Assembly: GCA_945861275.1 (NCBI GenBank)
Contig: CAMATZ010000019.1
Location: 1 to 64,000 of the forward strand
Origin: Bordetella parapertussis
GTDB lineage: Bacteria > Pseudomonadota > Gammaproteobacteria > Burkholderiales > SG8-41
Direction: 5' to 3'
Length of the DNA stretch: 64,000 bases
This document shows positions 9,130-17,809 of the stretch, piece by piece; within the stretch, counting starts at the first letter, position 1; each line of letters begins with the position of its first letter. Below the pieces are notes generated by a model. The model saw nothing but the letters and a program-made list of their open reading frames with translations. It did not search any database and had not been told where the DNA came from. A program made the translations under genes and the position numbers.

Positions 9130-9273
9130 CAATCCAGCTTGCGTACCCGCGTTGCCATCAGCAGAGTGAGCGGCGGCAAAGGCGATCCGACTTTCGACAC
9201 CGCGCAAGCCATCGCCGTGATGCTGGAAAAGCACGGAACTGAAAATCCGCTCGAAGAAAAACCCGGTGCATAG
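9130..9273 (+). pseudogene. Relic: C-terminal tail of an XRE-type addiction-module antitoxin
   Basis: The frame ending at the TAG near 9273 reads ISRVSGGKGDPTFDTAQAIA, then VMLEKHG. This is the shape of the end of HTH antitoxins of the HigA/HI1420 kind, where a (G)NPTFDT segment precedes the last helix. The helix-turn-helix proper is missing. A second, very similar tail is at 11571-11660. It runs directly into an HsdR relic. Confidence 0.45.
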
Positions 9274-9500
9274 CCAGCTCTTCAGCGACAAGCTGAAGAA
9301 AACACTCAACGCGTATCACAACCACGCCATCGCCACGCAGGAAGTGATCGCGGAACTGATCAAGCTCGCCAAGGAAATGGACGCTGCCACCAAAGCGCGG
9401 CGAAGACCTCGGCCTGACCGACGACGAAATCGCCTTTTACGATGCGCTGGCCGCGAACGCGAGCGCAGTGCAGGCGATGGGCGACGACAAGCTCAAAGTG
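9274..9500 (+). pseudogene. Relic: C-terminal piece of type I restriction subunit HsdR
   Basis: Frame one reads LFSDKLKKTLNAYHNHAIAT then EVIAELIKLAKEM. After a frameshift near 9400 it continues as GEDLGLTDDEIAFYDALAAN then GDDKLKV. These two blocks are consecutive in the C-terminal region (DUF3387 type) of HsdR motor subunits. No helicase motifs remain and the sequence breaks at about 9500 against a GIY-YIG gene. It is a non-functional remnant of a lost restriction-modification locus. Confidence 0.7.
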
Positions 9501-9791
9501 ACCAATTGCCAACTCCACTTCCATGTCTCGCGCACCGTCATACGGCATCGGGTTATAGACTTCATAGAGTTCCGGCAACAAGCGTAATCCGAACTGCTTC
9601 ACGTATCGATTGGCCTTGATACCTGCTTTGTGTTTGTCGAAGCGCGTGTCCGGATCCAATCCGGTCATGCCGACATAAACGCACGGTTTGCCAGGTACGT
9701 AACCCGGGTTGTTTTTCCTGAATCGACCTTTGTAAAGAACGTCTTTCGAGAGTTCAATCACATAGACATGGTAATGGTGAAAGCGTCCCAT
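9360..9791 (-). pseudogene. GIY-YIG nuclease-like gene with replaced C-terminus
   Basis: The first about 95 residues (ATG 9791 down to about 9508) look like a GIY-YIG family protein: HVYVIELSKDVL, CVYVGMTGLDPDTRF, KHKAGIKANRYVKQFGLRL and the late Glu in ARDMEVELA. The remaining about 48 codons are simply the antisense strand of the HsdR relic. The usual C-terminal helix has been lost and the frame is an accidental chimera. The core catalytic residues are still present, so residual function cannot be excluded. Its start is 3 bp from the stop of the DUF445 gene, on the same strand. Confidence 0.6.
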
Positions 9792-9794
9792 GGC

Positions 9795-11036
9795 TCACAG
9801 CACACCGATGATCGCGTGCAGCAGCAAACCAACGGTGCCTCCGACCAGCGTGCCGCTGATGCGGATGTACTGCAGGTCCTTGCCGATCTCGAGCTCCATT
9901 TTCTTGCCCACTTCGCGCGCATCCCATCCGCTGACGACCTCGGTGATCAGGCGCGAAACCTGGTGTGCATGCCGGACCAGCAGCGTTTCAATTGTCTGCA
10001 ACAACCAGGCGTTGAGCCTGGCCTGTAACGCGTGGTCAGCGCGCAGGCCGCTCGCCAGCTTGAAGATGGCCTCCGCCACGTGGGTGCGAAGCAGAGAATG
10101 CTCGTCCGCGAGATCGGCCACAATTCGCTGTTTGACGTCGTTCCACACGATGCCGTAATAGTCCTCGCTTTCCATGTGTTGCAGGAATTCACGCTTGAGT
10201 GCTTCCGCCTGCGTGAAATAGTCGGGAGATGTTTTCAGCTTGCGGATGAATTCTTCAGTAAATGCATCGAATTGCCGCCGAATCGGGTGAGCGGAATCTG
10301 AAGCAACTTCATGCATCAAAGCAACGATACCCTCGACGAATTTGTTGACGATGTAACTGTCGAGAATACCCGGCGTATATTTCGACGCCGCGCTGAACTT
10401 TACCTTGATCATCTCCTGATTGGCAACCAGCCAGCCTTCGCTCGCGCGCAGGGCTCGATCGAGCAGCGCCTGATGGCGGCCGCCGGCGGTGAGCACCGTG
10501 AGGATGTCGCCGGCGATACGGGCCACATTCAGTTTGCGCAGTTGCGGCGCGACTGCGCCATCAACGAAGCGCCTGAAATCCTGGTCGCCCAGCGTGTTGA
10601 GTGCGGCCGGAATCAACGAGCATACGCGTGCCGCCACGTTGTCTACGTTGGCGCGATCAGCCAGCCATTCGGCCGCCACCATGGTCAAATTGCGCCGCTC
10701 AATTTCGCGGATCACGTTTTCGGGTGTCAGGAAGTTGTGCTCGACGAAGTGACCCAGGCTCGCGCCGATGCGGTCCTTATTCGCGGGGACGATGGCCGTG
10801 TGCGGGAAAGGCAGGCCCAAAGGATGGTGGAACAGAGCAACCACCGCAAACCAGTCGGCAATAGCGCCGACAGTGGCCGCTGCGGCGAATGCCTGCACCC
10901 AATGCAACCATGGATAACCGGTCTTGAACGATGCGCTCAGCGCAAGCAGTACCAGCATCGCGACCAGCAGCGCGGTTGCCAGCCGCTGCATGTACCTGAG
11001 CCGCGCGGTTTTCAGTTCGGCATGCGGATCGATCAT
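9795..11036 (-). CDS. DUF445 (YjiN-like) inner-membrane protein
   Basis: ATG 11036 is favoured over an upstream ATG at 11102 because GAGGAG lies 9 bp before it. The 413-residue product has a transmembrane hairpin near the N-terminus (LATALLVAMLVLLALSASF, then the FAAAATVGAIADWFAVVALF block typical of DUF445) and a short hydrophobic C-terminus (GTLVGGTVGLLLHAIIGVL). A long helical soluble region lies between. The family is widespread and poorly characterised, and a role in envelope organisation is only suspected. It is intact although flanked on both sides by decayed restriction and antitoxin fragments. Confidence 0.85.
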   Translation of the reverse strand: MIDPHAELKTARLRYMQRLATALLVAMLVLLALSASFKTGYPWLHWVQAFAAAATVGAIADWFAVVALFHHPLGLPFPHTAIVPANKDRIGASLGHFVEHNFLTPENVIREIERRNLTMVAAEWLADRANVDNVAARVCSLIPAALNTLGDQDFRRFVDGAVAPQLRKLNVARIAGDILTVLTAGGRHQALLDRALRASEGWLVANQEMIKVKFSAASKYTPGILDSYIVNKFVEGIVALMHEVASDSAHPIRRQFDAFTEEFIRKLKTSPDYFTQAEALKREFLQHMESEDYYGIVWNDVKQRIVADLADEHSLLRTHVAEAIFKLASGLRADHALQARLNAWLLQTIETLLVRHAHQVSRLITEVVSGWDAREVGKKMELEIGKDLQYIRISGTLVGGTVGLLLHAIIGVL

Positions 11037-11096
11037 TCGGTATAACTCCTCATCAGGAACCCTCATTACATTGTTGAGCGCAACGTTCATGTAAAG

Positions 11097-11151
11097 CGCC
11101 ATTAGTGGCGTGTATAACGCTGTTTGTGATTACAAAACGCCAAATATGGCG
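11097..11151. promoter_or_regulatory. Pair of matching inverted repeats upstream of DUF445 gene
   Basis: CGCCATTAGTGGCG (11097-11110) and CGCCAAATATGGCG (11138-11151) are two inverted repeats with identical CGCCA/TGGCG arms. Their centres are 41 bp apart, about four helical turns, in an AT-rich stretch. They look like paired operators. They may regulate DUF445 or may be left over from a lost toxin-antitoxin operon, whose operators often look like this. Confidence 0.45.
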
Positions 11152-11309
11152 TATTGGGCATGTATGCTCGTGCGATGCTTCAGAAAGTATCATAACTTAT
11201 TGATTATAAGTAGTTATTTGCAATATGATCAGCTAATTCGAGAAGCTCCAGAAGCACCGATACCCCCAACTGTCGTTCCCGCGCAGGCAGGAAGGGGACC
11301 AACTGTTCT

Positions 11310-11560
11310 TTGACCAGATTCAGGAAGAAGCCATCGAAAGCGACACGCTCCAGAAAGCAGCCGCGACAAACTCGAAGGAAGACTTTCGCTATGTGTTCGA
11401 GAAAGCCTTCGAGGGACTCGTCATTGACCGCATGGATGGTAACGAGGAAATCTTTAGCAAGCTAATGGCCGATGGTGAATTTCGGAAGCTGGCCGTGGAG
11501 CACCTGCTGCACAAAGTCTATAGTGCGTTGAAGAATTCGAAGGTCGAGGAATCCGTTTAG
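11310..11560 (+). pseudogene. Relic: C-terminal end of a second HsdR-type restriction subunit
   Basis: The plus-strand frame reads FFDQIQEEAIESDTLQKAAA, then FRYVFEKAFEGLVIDRMDGN, EEIFSKLMADGEFRK and a natural stop after EESV. This matches the extreme C-terminus of a class of type I restriction R subunits (FFDQI...LFIDRMEQNEEIF-like). It is a different C-terminal type from the relic at 9274. No start or upstream domain exists. Confidence 0.65.
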
Positions 11561-11570
11561 TGGCGGCTTT

Positions 11571-11660
11571 CCAGCACTGAGAGCGCCAGTCAGGGCAATC
11601 CGACCTTCGATGCCGCGCGGGCCATCGCGGTGATGCTGGGGAAGAACGGCATCGCTAGTG
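11571..11660 (+). pseudogene. Relic: second antitoxin tail
   Basis: The translation SASQGNPTFDAARAIAVMLG followed by KNGIAS closely matches the tail at 9130-9273. It directly follows the HsdR relic, so the graveyard is roughly mirrored: antitoxin tail, HsdR piece, live gene, HsdR piece, antitoxin tail. Confidence 0.4.
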
Positions 11661-11718
11661 GGCGCAAGCTTGAGCCAGTGCTAAATATAGTACGTAACTA
11701 TTTATTTTTAAATATTTT

Positions 11719-12447
11719 TTAGCTCGCCGGCGCATTTGCGCGGTCACTGGCGATTTGGCCGTCGACCAGTTCGATGATACGGTCACAACGCGCTGCCAGT
11801 CGCGGATCGTGCGTCACCACCAAAAACGCCGTGCCCTGCTCGCGATTGAATTGGCGCATCAGTTCGAAAATACTGTCGCTGGAGTGCGTATCTAGATTGC
11901 CGGTCGGTTCGTCCGCCAGCACCAGCCGTGGCGCCAGCACCAGCGCGCGCGCTATTGCCACGCGCTGCTGCATGCCACCGGAAAGTTCGTTGGGCCTTTT
12001 GTGATAGGCGTCTTGGAGTTCCACTGCGTCGAGCAAGTGCGCTGCACGTTCACGCGTGGTGTTGCGTGTCGAGTCCGCTTTGCCCGCGCCGCCGATCATC
12101 GCCGGCAGCATTACGTTTTCCAGCGCGGAAAACGCCGGCAGCAAATGGTGAAACTGAAACACAAAGCCCAGCGTTGCGTGCCGCGCGTGCGTGAGCGCAT
12201 CATCATCCAGCGCGGTGACGTGGCTGCCTGCCAGTTTATACACGCCGCCGCTTGCGCGTTCCAGCAATCCCAGTATATTCAGCAGCGTACTTTTACCCGA
12301 CCCCGACGGGCCGATCAGCGCGCAGAATTCGCCTGCCAGCATGGATAAATCAATGCCATGCAGCACCTCTTGTTCGTTGGGCAGGCCGGCATTGTAGGTT
12401 TTACGTATGCCTTGCAAAGCGACCAGCGGCACGGACTCGGCACTCAT
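11719..12447 (-). CDS. ABC transporter ATP-binding protein (LolD/MacB class)
   Basis: The 242-residue ATPase has Walker [10 protein letters not shown], signature [15 protein letters not shown] and Walker [13 protein letters not shown], followed by the switch His in VVTHD. This is the LolD/MacB/FtsE subgroup that works with FtsX-type permeases. It is third in an operon with the permease (3 bp upstream) and a HlyD-like adaptor, so it should power export or mechanotransmission across the envelope, as in MacAB-like pumps. Confidence 0.92.
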   Translation of the reverse strand: MSAESVPLVALQGIRKTYNAGLPNEQEVLHGIDLSMLAGEFCALIGPSGSGKSTLLNILGLLERASGGVYKLAGSHVTALDDDALTHARHATLGFVFQFHHLLPAFSALENVMLPAMIGGAGKADSTRNTTRERAAHLLDAVELQDAYHKRPNELSGGMQQRVAIARALVLAPRLVLADEPTGNLDTHSSDSIFELMRQFNREQGTAFLVVTHDPRLAARCDRIIELVDGQIASDRANAPAS

Positions 12448-12450
12448 CCT

Positions 12451-13671
12451 CTATCCCCGGATCGCCTGTGCCGGATCAAGATTCGCGGCATTACGCGCCG
12501 GCAGCACGGCGGCCAGCACGCCGAGCATGGTGGCCGCAGCCAGCGCAATAAATGTGAGTTGGTAATCAAATGCCAGCGAGAACAGCGGCTGCCCGGCCGC
12601 ATTACGCAGGATACGGCTGAAAATCGCTATCAGCGCCATGCCGAATGCGGAACCCGCCAGCGCGCCGGCAAATCCCACGATCGCGCCCTGCATCAAAAAT
12701 ATGCGCAGCATCTGCCCGCGCGTAGCGCCTATCGCGCGCAAGATGCCGATCTCCTTGCGTTTTTGTACCACCGACACCACCAGTACGCTGGCGATGCCGA
12801 GCACCACCACCACCGTGACAAAAACGCGAATCAACAGCGTCATGATGTTCTGATTACCGATGGCGGAAAACACAAAGGTATTGGTCTGTATCCAGCTTTC
12901 GATCTGCTGCCCGGACTGCGCGCGCAGACGCGCGGCGATCTGATCTGCGCGCATCATTTCGCTGACCGCTACCTCGATGCTGGTGATACGTCCGGAAATA
13001 TTGAGCAGGCTTTGCGCGGGCCGCAACGCGAGATACACCGAGCGCTGGTTCAGTTCACGCGAACCCATATCCAGCAAGGCGCGTATCTGGAACACTTCGC
13101 TGGCCCCATCCACCGCTTGCACGCGAAAGCGGTCTCCCAGCACCGCCCCCAAATCGCGCGCGAGATCGATGCCGATCATGGCGTCGCCGGCGTCGAGTTT
13201 GAGTACGCCCTGCACTATTTTGTCGTCCATGCGCACCACGCGCTGGTAGCGCTCAAGATCGGTGCCGGTAATGACGATGGAGCGCGATGCATCGCCCTTC
13301 ACTGCCAGCGCGCCGCCGCTGGCAACCGGCGCTGCGGCTCTGACGCCCGGCGTGGTCTCGGTCTGGCGCATCAGCGCCGCCCAGCCGTCGATGGTGGTCA
13401 GGCGCTGCGAGCGTGCCTGCACGCTGGACAGCCGCGCGCCTGCTGATTTCCCCGCGATCAGCGGTGCCACGGTGTCCTCCGGCGGTTTTATCACGACATG
13501 GGGCTGTGCACCCGTCACGCGCTTGATGAGATCGGCCTGCACCCCCACCAGCACCGCGGTGATGAAATAAATCACCGCCACGCCGACCGCTGCACCGCCG
13601 ATAATCAGCGCGGTCTGCATGCGGCCTTCGCGCAGGAAGCGCAGCGCAACCGTCAGTTCAAATGCCGCCAT
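12451..13671 (-). CDS. FtsX-domain ABC permease (MacB/LolC-like)
   Basis: The 406-residue protein has an N-terminal transmembrane helix (TALIIGGAAVGVAVIYFI), a large periplasmic MacB-PCD-like domain (about 45-270) and three C-terminal helices with the FtsX block. That block includes RKEIGILRAIGATRGQMLRI and the final ARNAANLDPAQAIRG. This is the four-helix topology of MacB/LolCE permeases with the ATPase encoded separately. Its start is 6 bp from the adaptor stop and its stop is 3 bp from the ATPase start. Confidence 0.9.
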   Translation of the reverse strand: MAAFELTVALRFLREGRMQTALIIGGAAVGVAVIYFITAVLVGVQADLIKRVTGAQPHVVIKPPEDTVAPLIAGKSAGARLSSVQARSQRLTTIDGWAALMRQTETTPGVRAAAPVASGGALAVKGDASRSIVITGTDLERYQRVVRMDDKIVQGVLKLDAGDAMIGIDLARDLGAVLGDRFRVQAVDGASEVFQIRALLDMGSRELNQRSVYLALRPAQSLLNISGRITSIEVAVSEMMRADQIAARLRAQSGQQIESWIQTNTFVFSAIGNQNIMTLLIRVFVTVVVVLGIASVLVVSVVQKRKEIGILRAIGATRGQMLRIFLMQGAIVGFAGALAGSAFGMALIAIFSRILRNAAGQPLFSLAFDYQLTFIALAAATMLGVLAAVLPARNAANLDPAQAIRG

Positions 13672-13677
13672 GGGCCG

Positions 13678-14874
13678 TTACCGCCGTTCGCTGACCCGCG
13701 CACCGGTCTCGACTTCACGCGAGAGTATGACGCGGTCGCCGGGCGCCAAACCATCGAGTATCTGCACGCGCCCCTGCATCTGCAGGCCCGTGCGCAGCGG
13801 TGCGCGCGTAGCGATACCGGCACGCTCCAGCAACACATACGGCGCATCGGATTGCAACTGGCGTATGGTATCGGCGGGAATAATCAATGCCTGCTTTAAC
13901 ACCGGGCCGGTGAGATCAATCGTCACCGTCATGTCTGACTTTAGAAAGGGCGGCGGTTTGGGGATATCCAGCCGCAACTCAACTGTGCCGCGCGTGGCGT
14001 CTACGCCGAGCGAGATATACGCTATTTCCGCGGTGAAGCGTTCAGCCGGAAAAGCATCCACCACCGCTGTTGCCGTGCGCCCTTTTTGCAGCAGCGGCAG
14101 GTTTTTTTCATCCACCTGCACGATCAGCCGCGACGGGCCGTCCAGCGCCAGTGTCATCATGCGCTTGGCCGGTTGTGCAATGTCGCCCGGCTCGGTTAAT
14201 CGTTCCAGCACGACGCCCGCCGCCGGTGCGCGAATTTCTGTTTGTGCCAGTTTTGCCTGTGCCAGGTCCAGTGCGGCCTCGCTCTCCAGCAGTTGCTGCC
14301 GCACCTGTTGCGCTTCGGCGCCCTGCGCGCCCTGCGCGCCGACTTGCGAGCGCGCGGAGGCTAACTGGCTGCGCGCTACCTGCAATTGACGTTCGGCTTC
14401 GTCCATACGCGCCTGACTGATGAAATTGCGTGCCAGCAGGTCTTGCGAGCGCTGATGCTCGCGCTCGAACAATGCCACGTTCGCTTCGGCCTGCGTCTGC
14501 GATTCGCGCGCAGCGGGCAGCGCCAGCGTCGTCACCGATTGCACCCGCGCACGCGCACGGTCACGCGCCGCGCGCGCCTGCACCACCGCAGCATTCAGTT
14601 CTGCTTGTTCCAGCAAGATCAATAACTCGCCCGCACTCACGCGTGCGCCTTCACGCACCGCCACGCGCTGCACGCGCCCGGTGATGGTGGCGCCAATATC
14701 CACGCGAGCCGGCGCCAGCACGCGCCCGCTCGCCACCACACTCAATTGCACATCTTCGCGTTTGGTGACGAGCACATCCACCACCAGCTGTTTGGGGCGC
14801 GTTGCAACATAGGCCGCGGCGGCTGCGATCAGCAGCGCGAGCGCCAACCACACCCAGTGCTTGACACTATTCAT
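13678..14874 (-). CDS. HlyD/MacA-like periplasmic adaptor (membrane fusion protein)
   Basis: The 398-residue protein has one N-terminal anchor helix (WVWLALALLIAAAAAYVAT) and a lipoyl/biotinyl-like half (VVASGRVLAPARVDIG, TGRVQRVAVREGARVSAG). A long alpha-helical hairpin (about 95-215) and a beta-barrel and membrane-proximal domain follow. It is the first gene of the adaptor-permease-ATPase operon and should link the inner-membrane pump to an outer-membrane channel encoded elsewhere. Substrate is not evident. Confidence 0.9.
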   Translation of the reverse strand: MNSVKHWVWLALALLIAAAAAYVATRPKQLVVDVLVTKREDVQLSVVASGRVLAPARVDIGATITGRVQRVAVREGARVSAGELLILLEQAELNAAVVQARAARDRARARVQSVTTLALPAARESQTQAEANVALFEREHQRSQDLLARNFISQARMDEAERQLQVARSQLASARSQVGAQGAQGAEAQQVRQQLLESEAALDLAQAKLAQTEIRAPAAGVVLERLTEPGDIAQPAKRMMTLALDGPSRLIVQVDEKNLPLLQKGRTATAVVDAFPAERFTAEIAYISLGVDATRGTVELRLDIPKPPPFLKSDMTVTIDLTGPVLKQALIIPADTIRQLQSDAPYVLLERAGIATRAPLRTGLQMQGRVQILDGLAPGDRVILSREVETGARVSERR

Positions 14875-15009
14875 TACGATTTAAAAATAGTTAATAAAAA
14901 CAATATGTTACCACGTTTCACGCTATCGTCTTTGATCGTAATCAAGGGCAGAGTTCTGCAGCGGGATTTTGCGTGGTCCGACATTCCGACATCGTCACGC
15001 CAAGTAAAC

Positions 15010-15110
15010 TAAATTCTCCAATGTCGTTCCCGCGCAGCGGGACACCATACGGTGGCGCATATGGCTCAGGTGTTATAGGTTCCCGCCTGCGCGGGAACGA
15101 CCGTAGTGTT
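15010..15110. repeat. REP-like repeat GTCGTTCCCGCGCAG, two inverted arms
   Basis: GTCGTTCCCGCGCAGCGGG near 15021 and CCCGCCTGCGCGGGAACGAC near 15081-15101 are inverted arms of the same short motif. A third half occurs at about 11272 (GTCGTTCCCGCGCAGGCAGG). Such elements are typical bacterial REP/BIME sequences. The 300 bp between the efflux operon start and the terminator hold this repeat and no gene that I can recognise. Confidence 0.65.
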
Positions 15111-15135
15111 GTTGCCCCGCATGCAAGTCACCCAC

Positions 15136-15168
15136 AAAAAAAAGGAAGGCCGTAAGCCTTCCTTTTTT
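15136..15168. terminator. Bidirectional rho-independent terminator
   Basis: The stem GGAAGGC / GCCTTCC with a 5-nt loop is flanked by an A-run on the left and a T-run on the right, so it can work on both strands. It lies 17 bp after the stop of the minus-strand gene at 15185-15457. Confidence 0.85.
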
Positions 15169-15184
15169 GTCGAGCGTGAATGCG

Positions 15185-15457
15185 TTATTTCTTGGCTGGC
15201 GCCTTGTCGTCTTTCGCGCCGCCTTTGGATTCGATGCTGGTCGCCGTCATGTTGTACTGCACGGTAACCCGGTCGCCCTTCTTGATATTCTTGTCGCCCT
15301 TGGTTGACTTGTCGCGGGCGATTTCATGACGCTCCCCGGCTTTGTCCACCACGATTTTGGTATCGGTCACTTCGAGTACCGGGCCGGTAACTTGATACGC
15401 GTAGGCCGCTGTGCCTACCAACATTGTTGCTGCAAATAGCGTTATCAAACGTTTCAT
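15185..15457 (-). CDS. Small periplasmic protein of unknown function
   Basis: The start ATG 15457 is set by GGAGGAG 9 bp upstream and gives a signal peptide (MKRLITLFAATMLVGTAAYA). The 70-residue mature part is a single beta-rich domain (VTGPVLEVTDTKIVV, GERHEIARDK, KKGDRVTVQYNMTATSIE) with a Lys/Ala/Pro tail. Its OB-like pattern resembles small exported proteins that bind ions or other proteins. No specific family is recognised. It is followed by a strong terminator, so it is probably monocistronic. Confidence 0.7.
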   Translation of the reverse strand: MKRLITLFAATMLVGTAAYAYQVTGPVLEVTDTKIVVDKAGERHEIARDKSTKGDKNIKKGDRVTVQYNMTATSIESKGGAKDDKAPAKK

Positions 15458-15572
15458 GATCTTCATCTCCTCCGGGTTGGTTTTAACAGCAACGCAACAA
15501 TAGTGAATTGCGATGCTTTCGGCAATAGCACTACTGTGAATTCGTTGTAACTGTTTGTTTTTATTGAATACT

Positions 15573-16628
15573 TTATAATGCCGTAACCACCGCATCACCC
15601 ATACCGGTGGTACTCGCCGTGCCGCCGAGATCGGGCGTGAGATGTTTTTGTTCGGCGATGACTTTATCCATCGCGCGGTCCATCAGCGCCGCAGCCGCAA
15701 TCGCTGTGACTTCATTACGCTTGCGGCCCAGCCATTCGAGCAGCATTTGCCCTGACATAATCAGCGCATACGGGTTGGCGATATTTTTGCCTGCGATGTC
15801 CGGCGCAGAACCGTGCGTGGCCTGCGCCATCGCTTGACGTTCGCCGCACACCAGTCCCGGCGCGAGACCCAGGCCGCCAACGATGCCCGCACCGAGATCG
15901 GTGAGGATGTCGCCAAACTGATTGGTGGTCACCACCACGTCAAACGGCAGCGGGTTCATCGTCACTTTCATCGCAAAGCCGTCCACCAGCACTTCGTTGA
16001 AGGTCACATCGGGAAACTCCTTCGCCACTTTGCGGCATTCCTCGGCGAACATGCCGCACACCAGCCGGTATACCGGTTCTTTATGCACGGCGGTGACCGT
16101 CTTTTTGGTGCGCGTGCGCGCAATCTCGAACGCCGCGCGCGCGACACGATTGGCGCCTTTGCGCGTGACCACGCGCGAGCCGATGGAGATTTCATCATTG
16201 GGGCGAAACTCCCCCGCGCCGGCGGTGACGGTGTCGCTCGACTGAAAACCCTCGGTCACCTCGCGCAGAAACACGATATCGACGTTCTTGTGCACCGACG
16301 CAATATTCGGGTACGACTTCACCGGTTTGATGTTGGCGTAAAGTTCAAAGCGCTTGCGCACCGGCGGCATGATCCAGGTCGGATCATTGCGCGGATATGC
16401 GTTGTGTCCAATGGGGCCGCACAGCCAGCCATCGACGTTTTTAAGCTCGTCTATCGTCTGTTGCGGAAAGGTGTGGCCGTGCAATTCATGGCCGCGCTTG
16501 CCGATGGCGTGGTCGCTCCATGCGATGGATAGCCCTGTTTTGGCCGCCGCTGCTTTCATCACTTTGACCGCTTCGGGCACTACCTCCAGACCGATATCGT
16601 CGCCGAGCAGGATTCCAATTTTCAGCAC
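15573..16628 (-). CDS. Isocitrate/isopropylmalate dehydrogenase-family oxidoreductase
   Basis: The 351-residue beta-decarboxylating dehydrogenase starts at GTG 16628, preceded by GGGAG. Family features are the N-terminal GILLGDDIGLEVVPEAV, the Arg-containing substrate block, the Lys/Asp block (VLVDGFAMK) and the metal Asp pair in TTNQFGDILTDLGAG. The cofactor region reads HGSAPDIAGKNIANP. The usual GDGIG loop reads GDDIG. The product could be 3-isopropylmalate dehydrogenase-like, homoisocitrate or tartrate/malate dehydrogenase-like. Lack of leuC/leuD neighbours and proximity to SBPs favour a catabolic 2-hydroxy acid. It diverges from the SBP gene at 16835. Confidence 0.85.
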   Translation of the reverse strand: MLKIGILLGDDIGLEVVPEAVKVMKAAAAKTGLSIAWSDHAIGKRGHELHGHTFPQQTIDELKNVDGWLCGPIGHNAYPRNDPTWIMPPVRKRFELYANIKPVKSYPNIASVHKNVDIVFLREVTEGFQSSDTVTAGAGEFRPNDEISIGSRVVTRKGANRVARAAFEIARTRTKKTVTAVHKEPVYRLVCGMFAEECRKVAKEFPDVTFNEVLVDGFAMKVTMNPLPFDVVVTTNQFGDILTDLGAGIVGGLGLAPGLVCGERQAMAQATHGSAPDIAGKNIANPYALIMSGQMLLEWLGRKRNEVTAIAAAALMDRAMDKVIAEQKHLTPDLGGTASTTGMGDAVVTAL

Positions 16629-16834
16629 GCAAACACTCCCTGTTCCAAACCGGAGTGAAGTATAGCAGTGGCCAATGCCACCACCGTGCGATCATTCTGA
16701 ACCGTAGCGTCTTCGAGATCGTGCGCATGGCGCACGCTACTGCTGTACTGGTACGGAATGAATGGCTTGATGGTTGACAAGCCCGCGAATTGCTGCAAAC
16801 TGGCCGGCAATTCAACCAGCGGAAAGCTTACGAT

Positions 16835-17809
16835 ATGCGTTTCACCCCAACACTGATGGCCGCGGCAGCGGCGGTCACTTGCCTTGCAACGGTGACGACA
16901 CAGGCGCAAACCTATCCCACCAAAGCCATCCGCATGATCGTGCCATTCCCGCCGGGCGGCGGTGTCGATTTTGTCGGACGCGTGGTGGGACAAAAGCTCG
17001 CTGAACGCATCGGGCAACAAGTCGCCATCGACAATCGCGCCGGCGCCAACGGCATCGTCGGGCTGCAGGTGCTGATGGCGGCAGCGCCCGACGGCTACAC
17101 CATCGCGGCGATATCGGCCGGACCGCTGGCGATCAACCCGCATCTGTATGCCAAGCTGCCGTACAACACCTTGCGCGATTTCACGCCGATCGCCAACATG
17201 ATCAACTTTCCGCTGATGCTGGTGGCGCATCCCTCGCTGCCGGTGAAGAATGTGAAGGACCTGATCGCGCTCGCCCGCGCGCGCCCCAACGAGATCACCT
17301 ACTCGCACCCCGGCATCGGCAATACCGGACATATTGCGGGCGAGGTGCTGAACGCCGTGGGCAATGTCAAAACCGTGGGCATCCCCTACAAGGGCACCGC
17401 GCCCTCGGTGATCGCGGTGCTTTCCGGCGAAGCGCATCTCACCTACAGCAGCATACCCACCGCGTTGCCGCATATCCGCGCCGGCAAGTTGCGCGCGCTG
17501 GGTGTGGGCAATGCCAAGCGCATGCCGTCGCTGCCGGAATTTCCAACGGTGGCCGAAGCCGGACTGCCCGGCTATGAAGCCTATGCGTGGGCCGGCATGT
17601 TGGGCCCCGCCAATATGCCCAGGGATATCGTGCAACGTTTGAGCCGCGAGATCGTTGCCAGCGTAAACACCAAAGAGGTTACCGAGCGCATGCTCAACGA
17701 AGGCACGGTGCCCACGCCGTCCACGCCCGAGGCGTTCACCGCCTATATCACGTCGGAGATAAAAAAATGGGGTGACGTGGTGAAGGCGGCAAACATTAAG
17801 GTCGAGTAG
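16835..17809 (+). CDS. Bug-family TTT solute-binding protein
   Basis: ATG 16835 follows GGAAAG and gives a signal peptide (MRFTPTLMAAAAAVTCLATV). The 324-residue protein has FPPGGGVDFVGRVVGQ, DNRAGANGIVG, APDGYTIAAIS, LPYNTLRDF, IPYKGTAPS and FPTVAEAGLPGYEAYAWAG. It is the near paralog of the protein at 8078-9049. It is transcribed away from the dehydrogenase gene and lies upstream of a DapA-like gene on the same strand (139 bp gap), so a common substrate pathway is possible. Confidence 0.92.
   Translation: MRFTPTLMAAAAAVTCLATVTTQAQTYPTKAIRMIVPFPPGGGVDFVGRVVGQKLAERIGQQVAIDNRAGANGIVGLQVLMAAAPDGYTIAAISAGPLAINPHLYAKLPYNTLRDFTPIANMINFPLMLVAHPSLPVKNVKDLIALARARPNEITYSHPGIGNTGHIAGEVLNAVGNVKTVGIPYKGTAPSVIAVLSGEAHLTYSSIPTALPHIRAGKLRALGVGNAKRMPSLPEFPTVAEAGLPGYEAYAWAGMLGPANMPRDIVQRLSREIVASVNTKEVTERMLNEGTVPTPSTPEAFTAYITSEIKKWGDVVKAANIKVE

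Noticed and set aside
9795-11102. ATG 11102 as start of the DUF445 protein
   Set aside because: It overlaps an inverted repeat and lacks a ribosome-binding site, whereas ATG 11036 has GAGGAG at good spacing.
11110-11313. 67-codon plus-strand frame between DUF445 and the HsdR relic
   Set aside because: It runs through paired operators and a REP half (GTCGTTCCCGCGCAGG), has no ribosome-binding site and no protein-like pattern.
12358-13446. 362-codon frame opposite the FtsX permease
   Set aside because: Antisense shadow. No ribosome-binding site and no recognisable domain.
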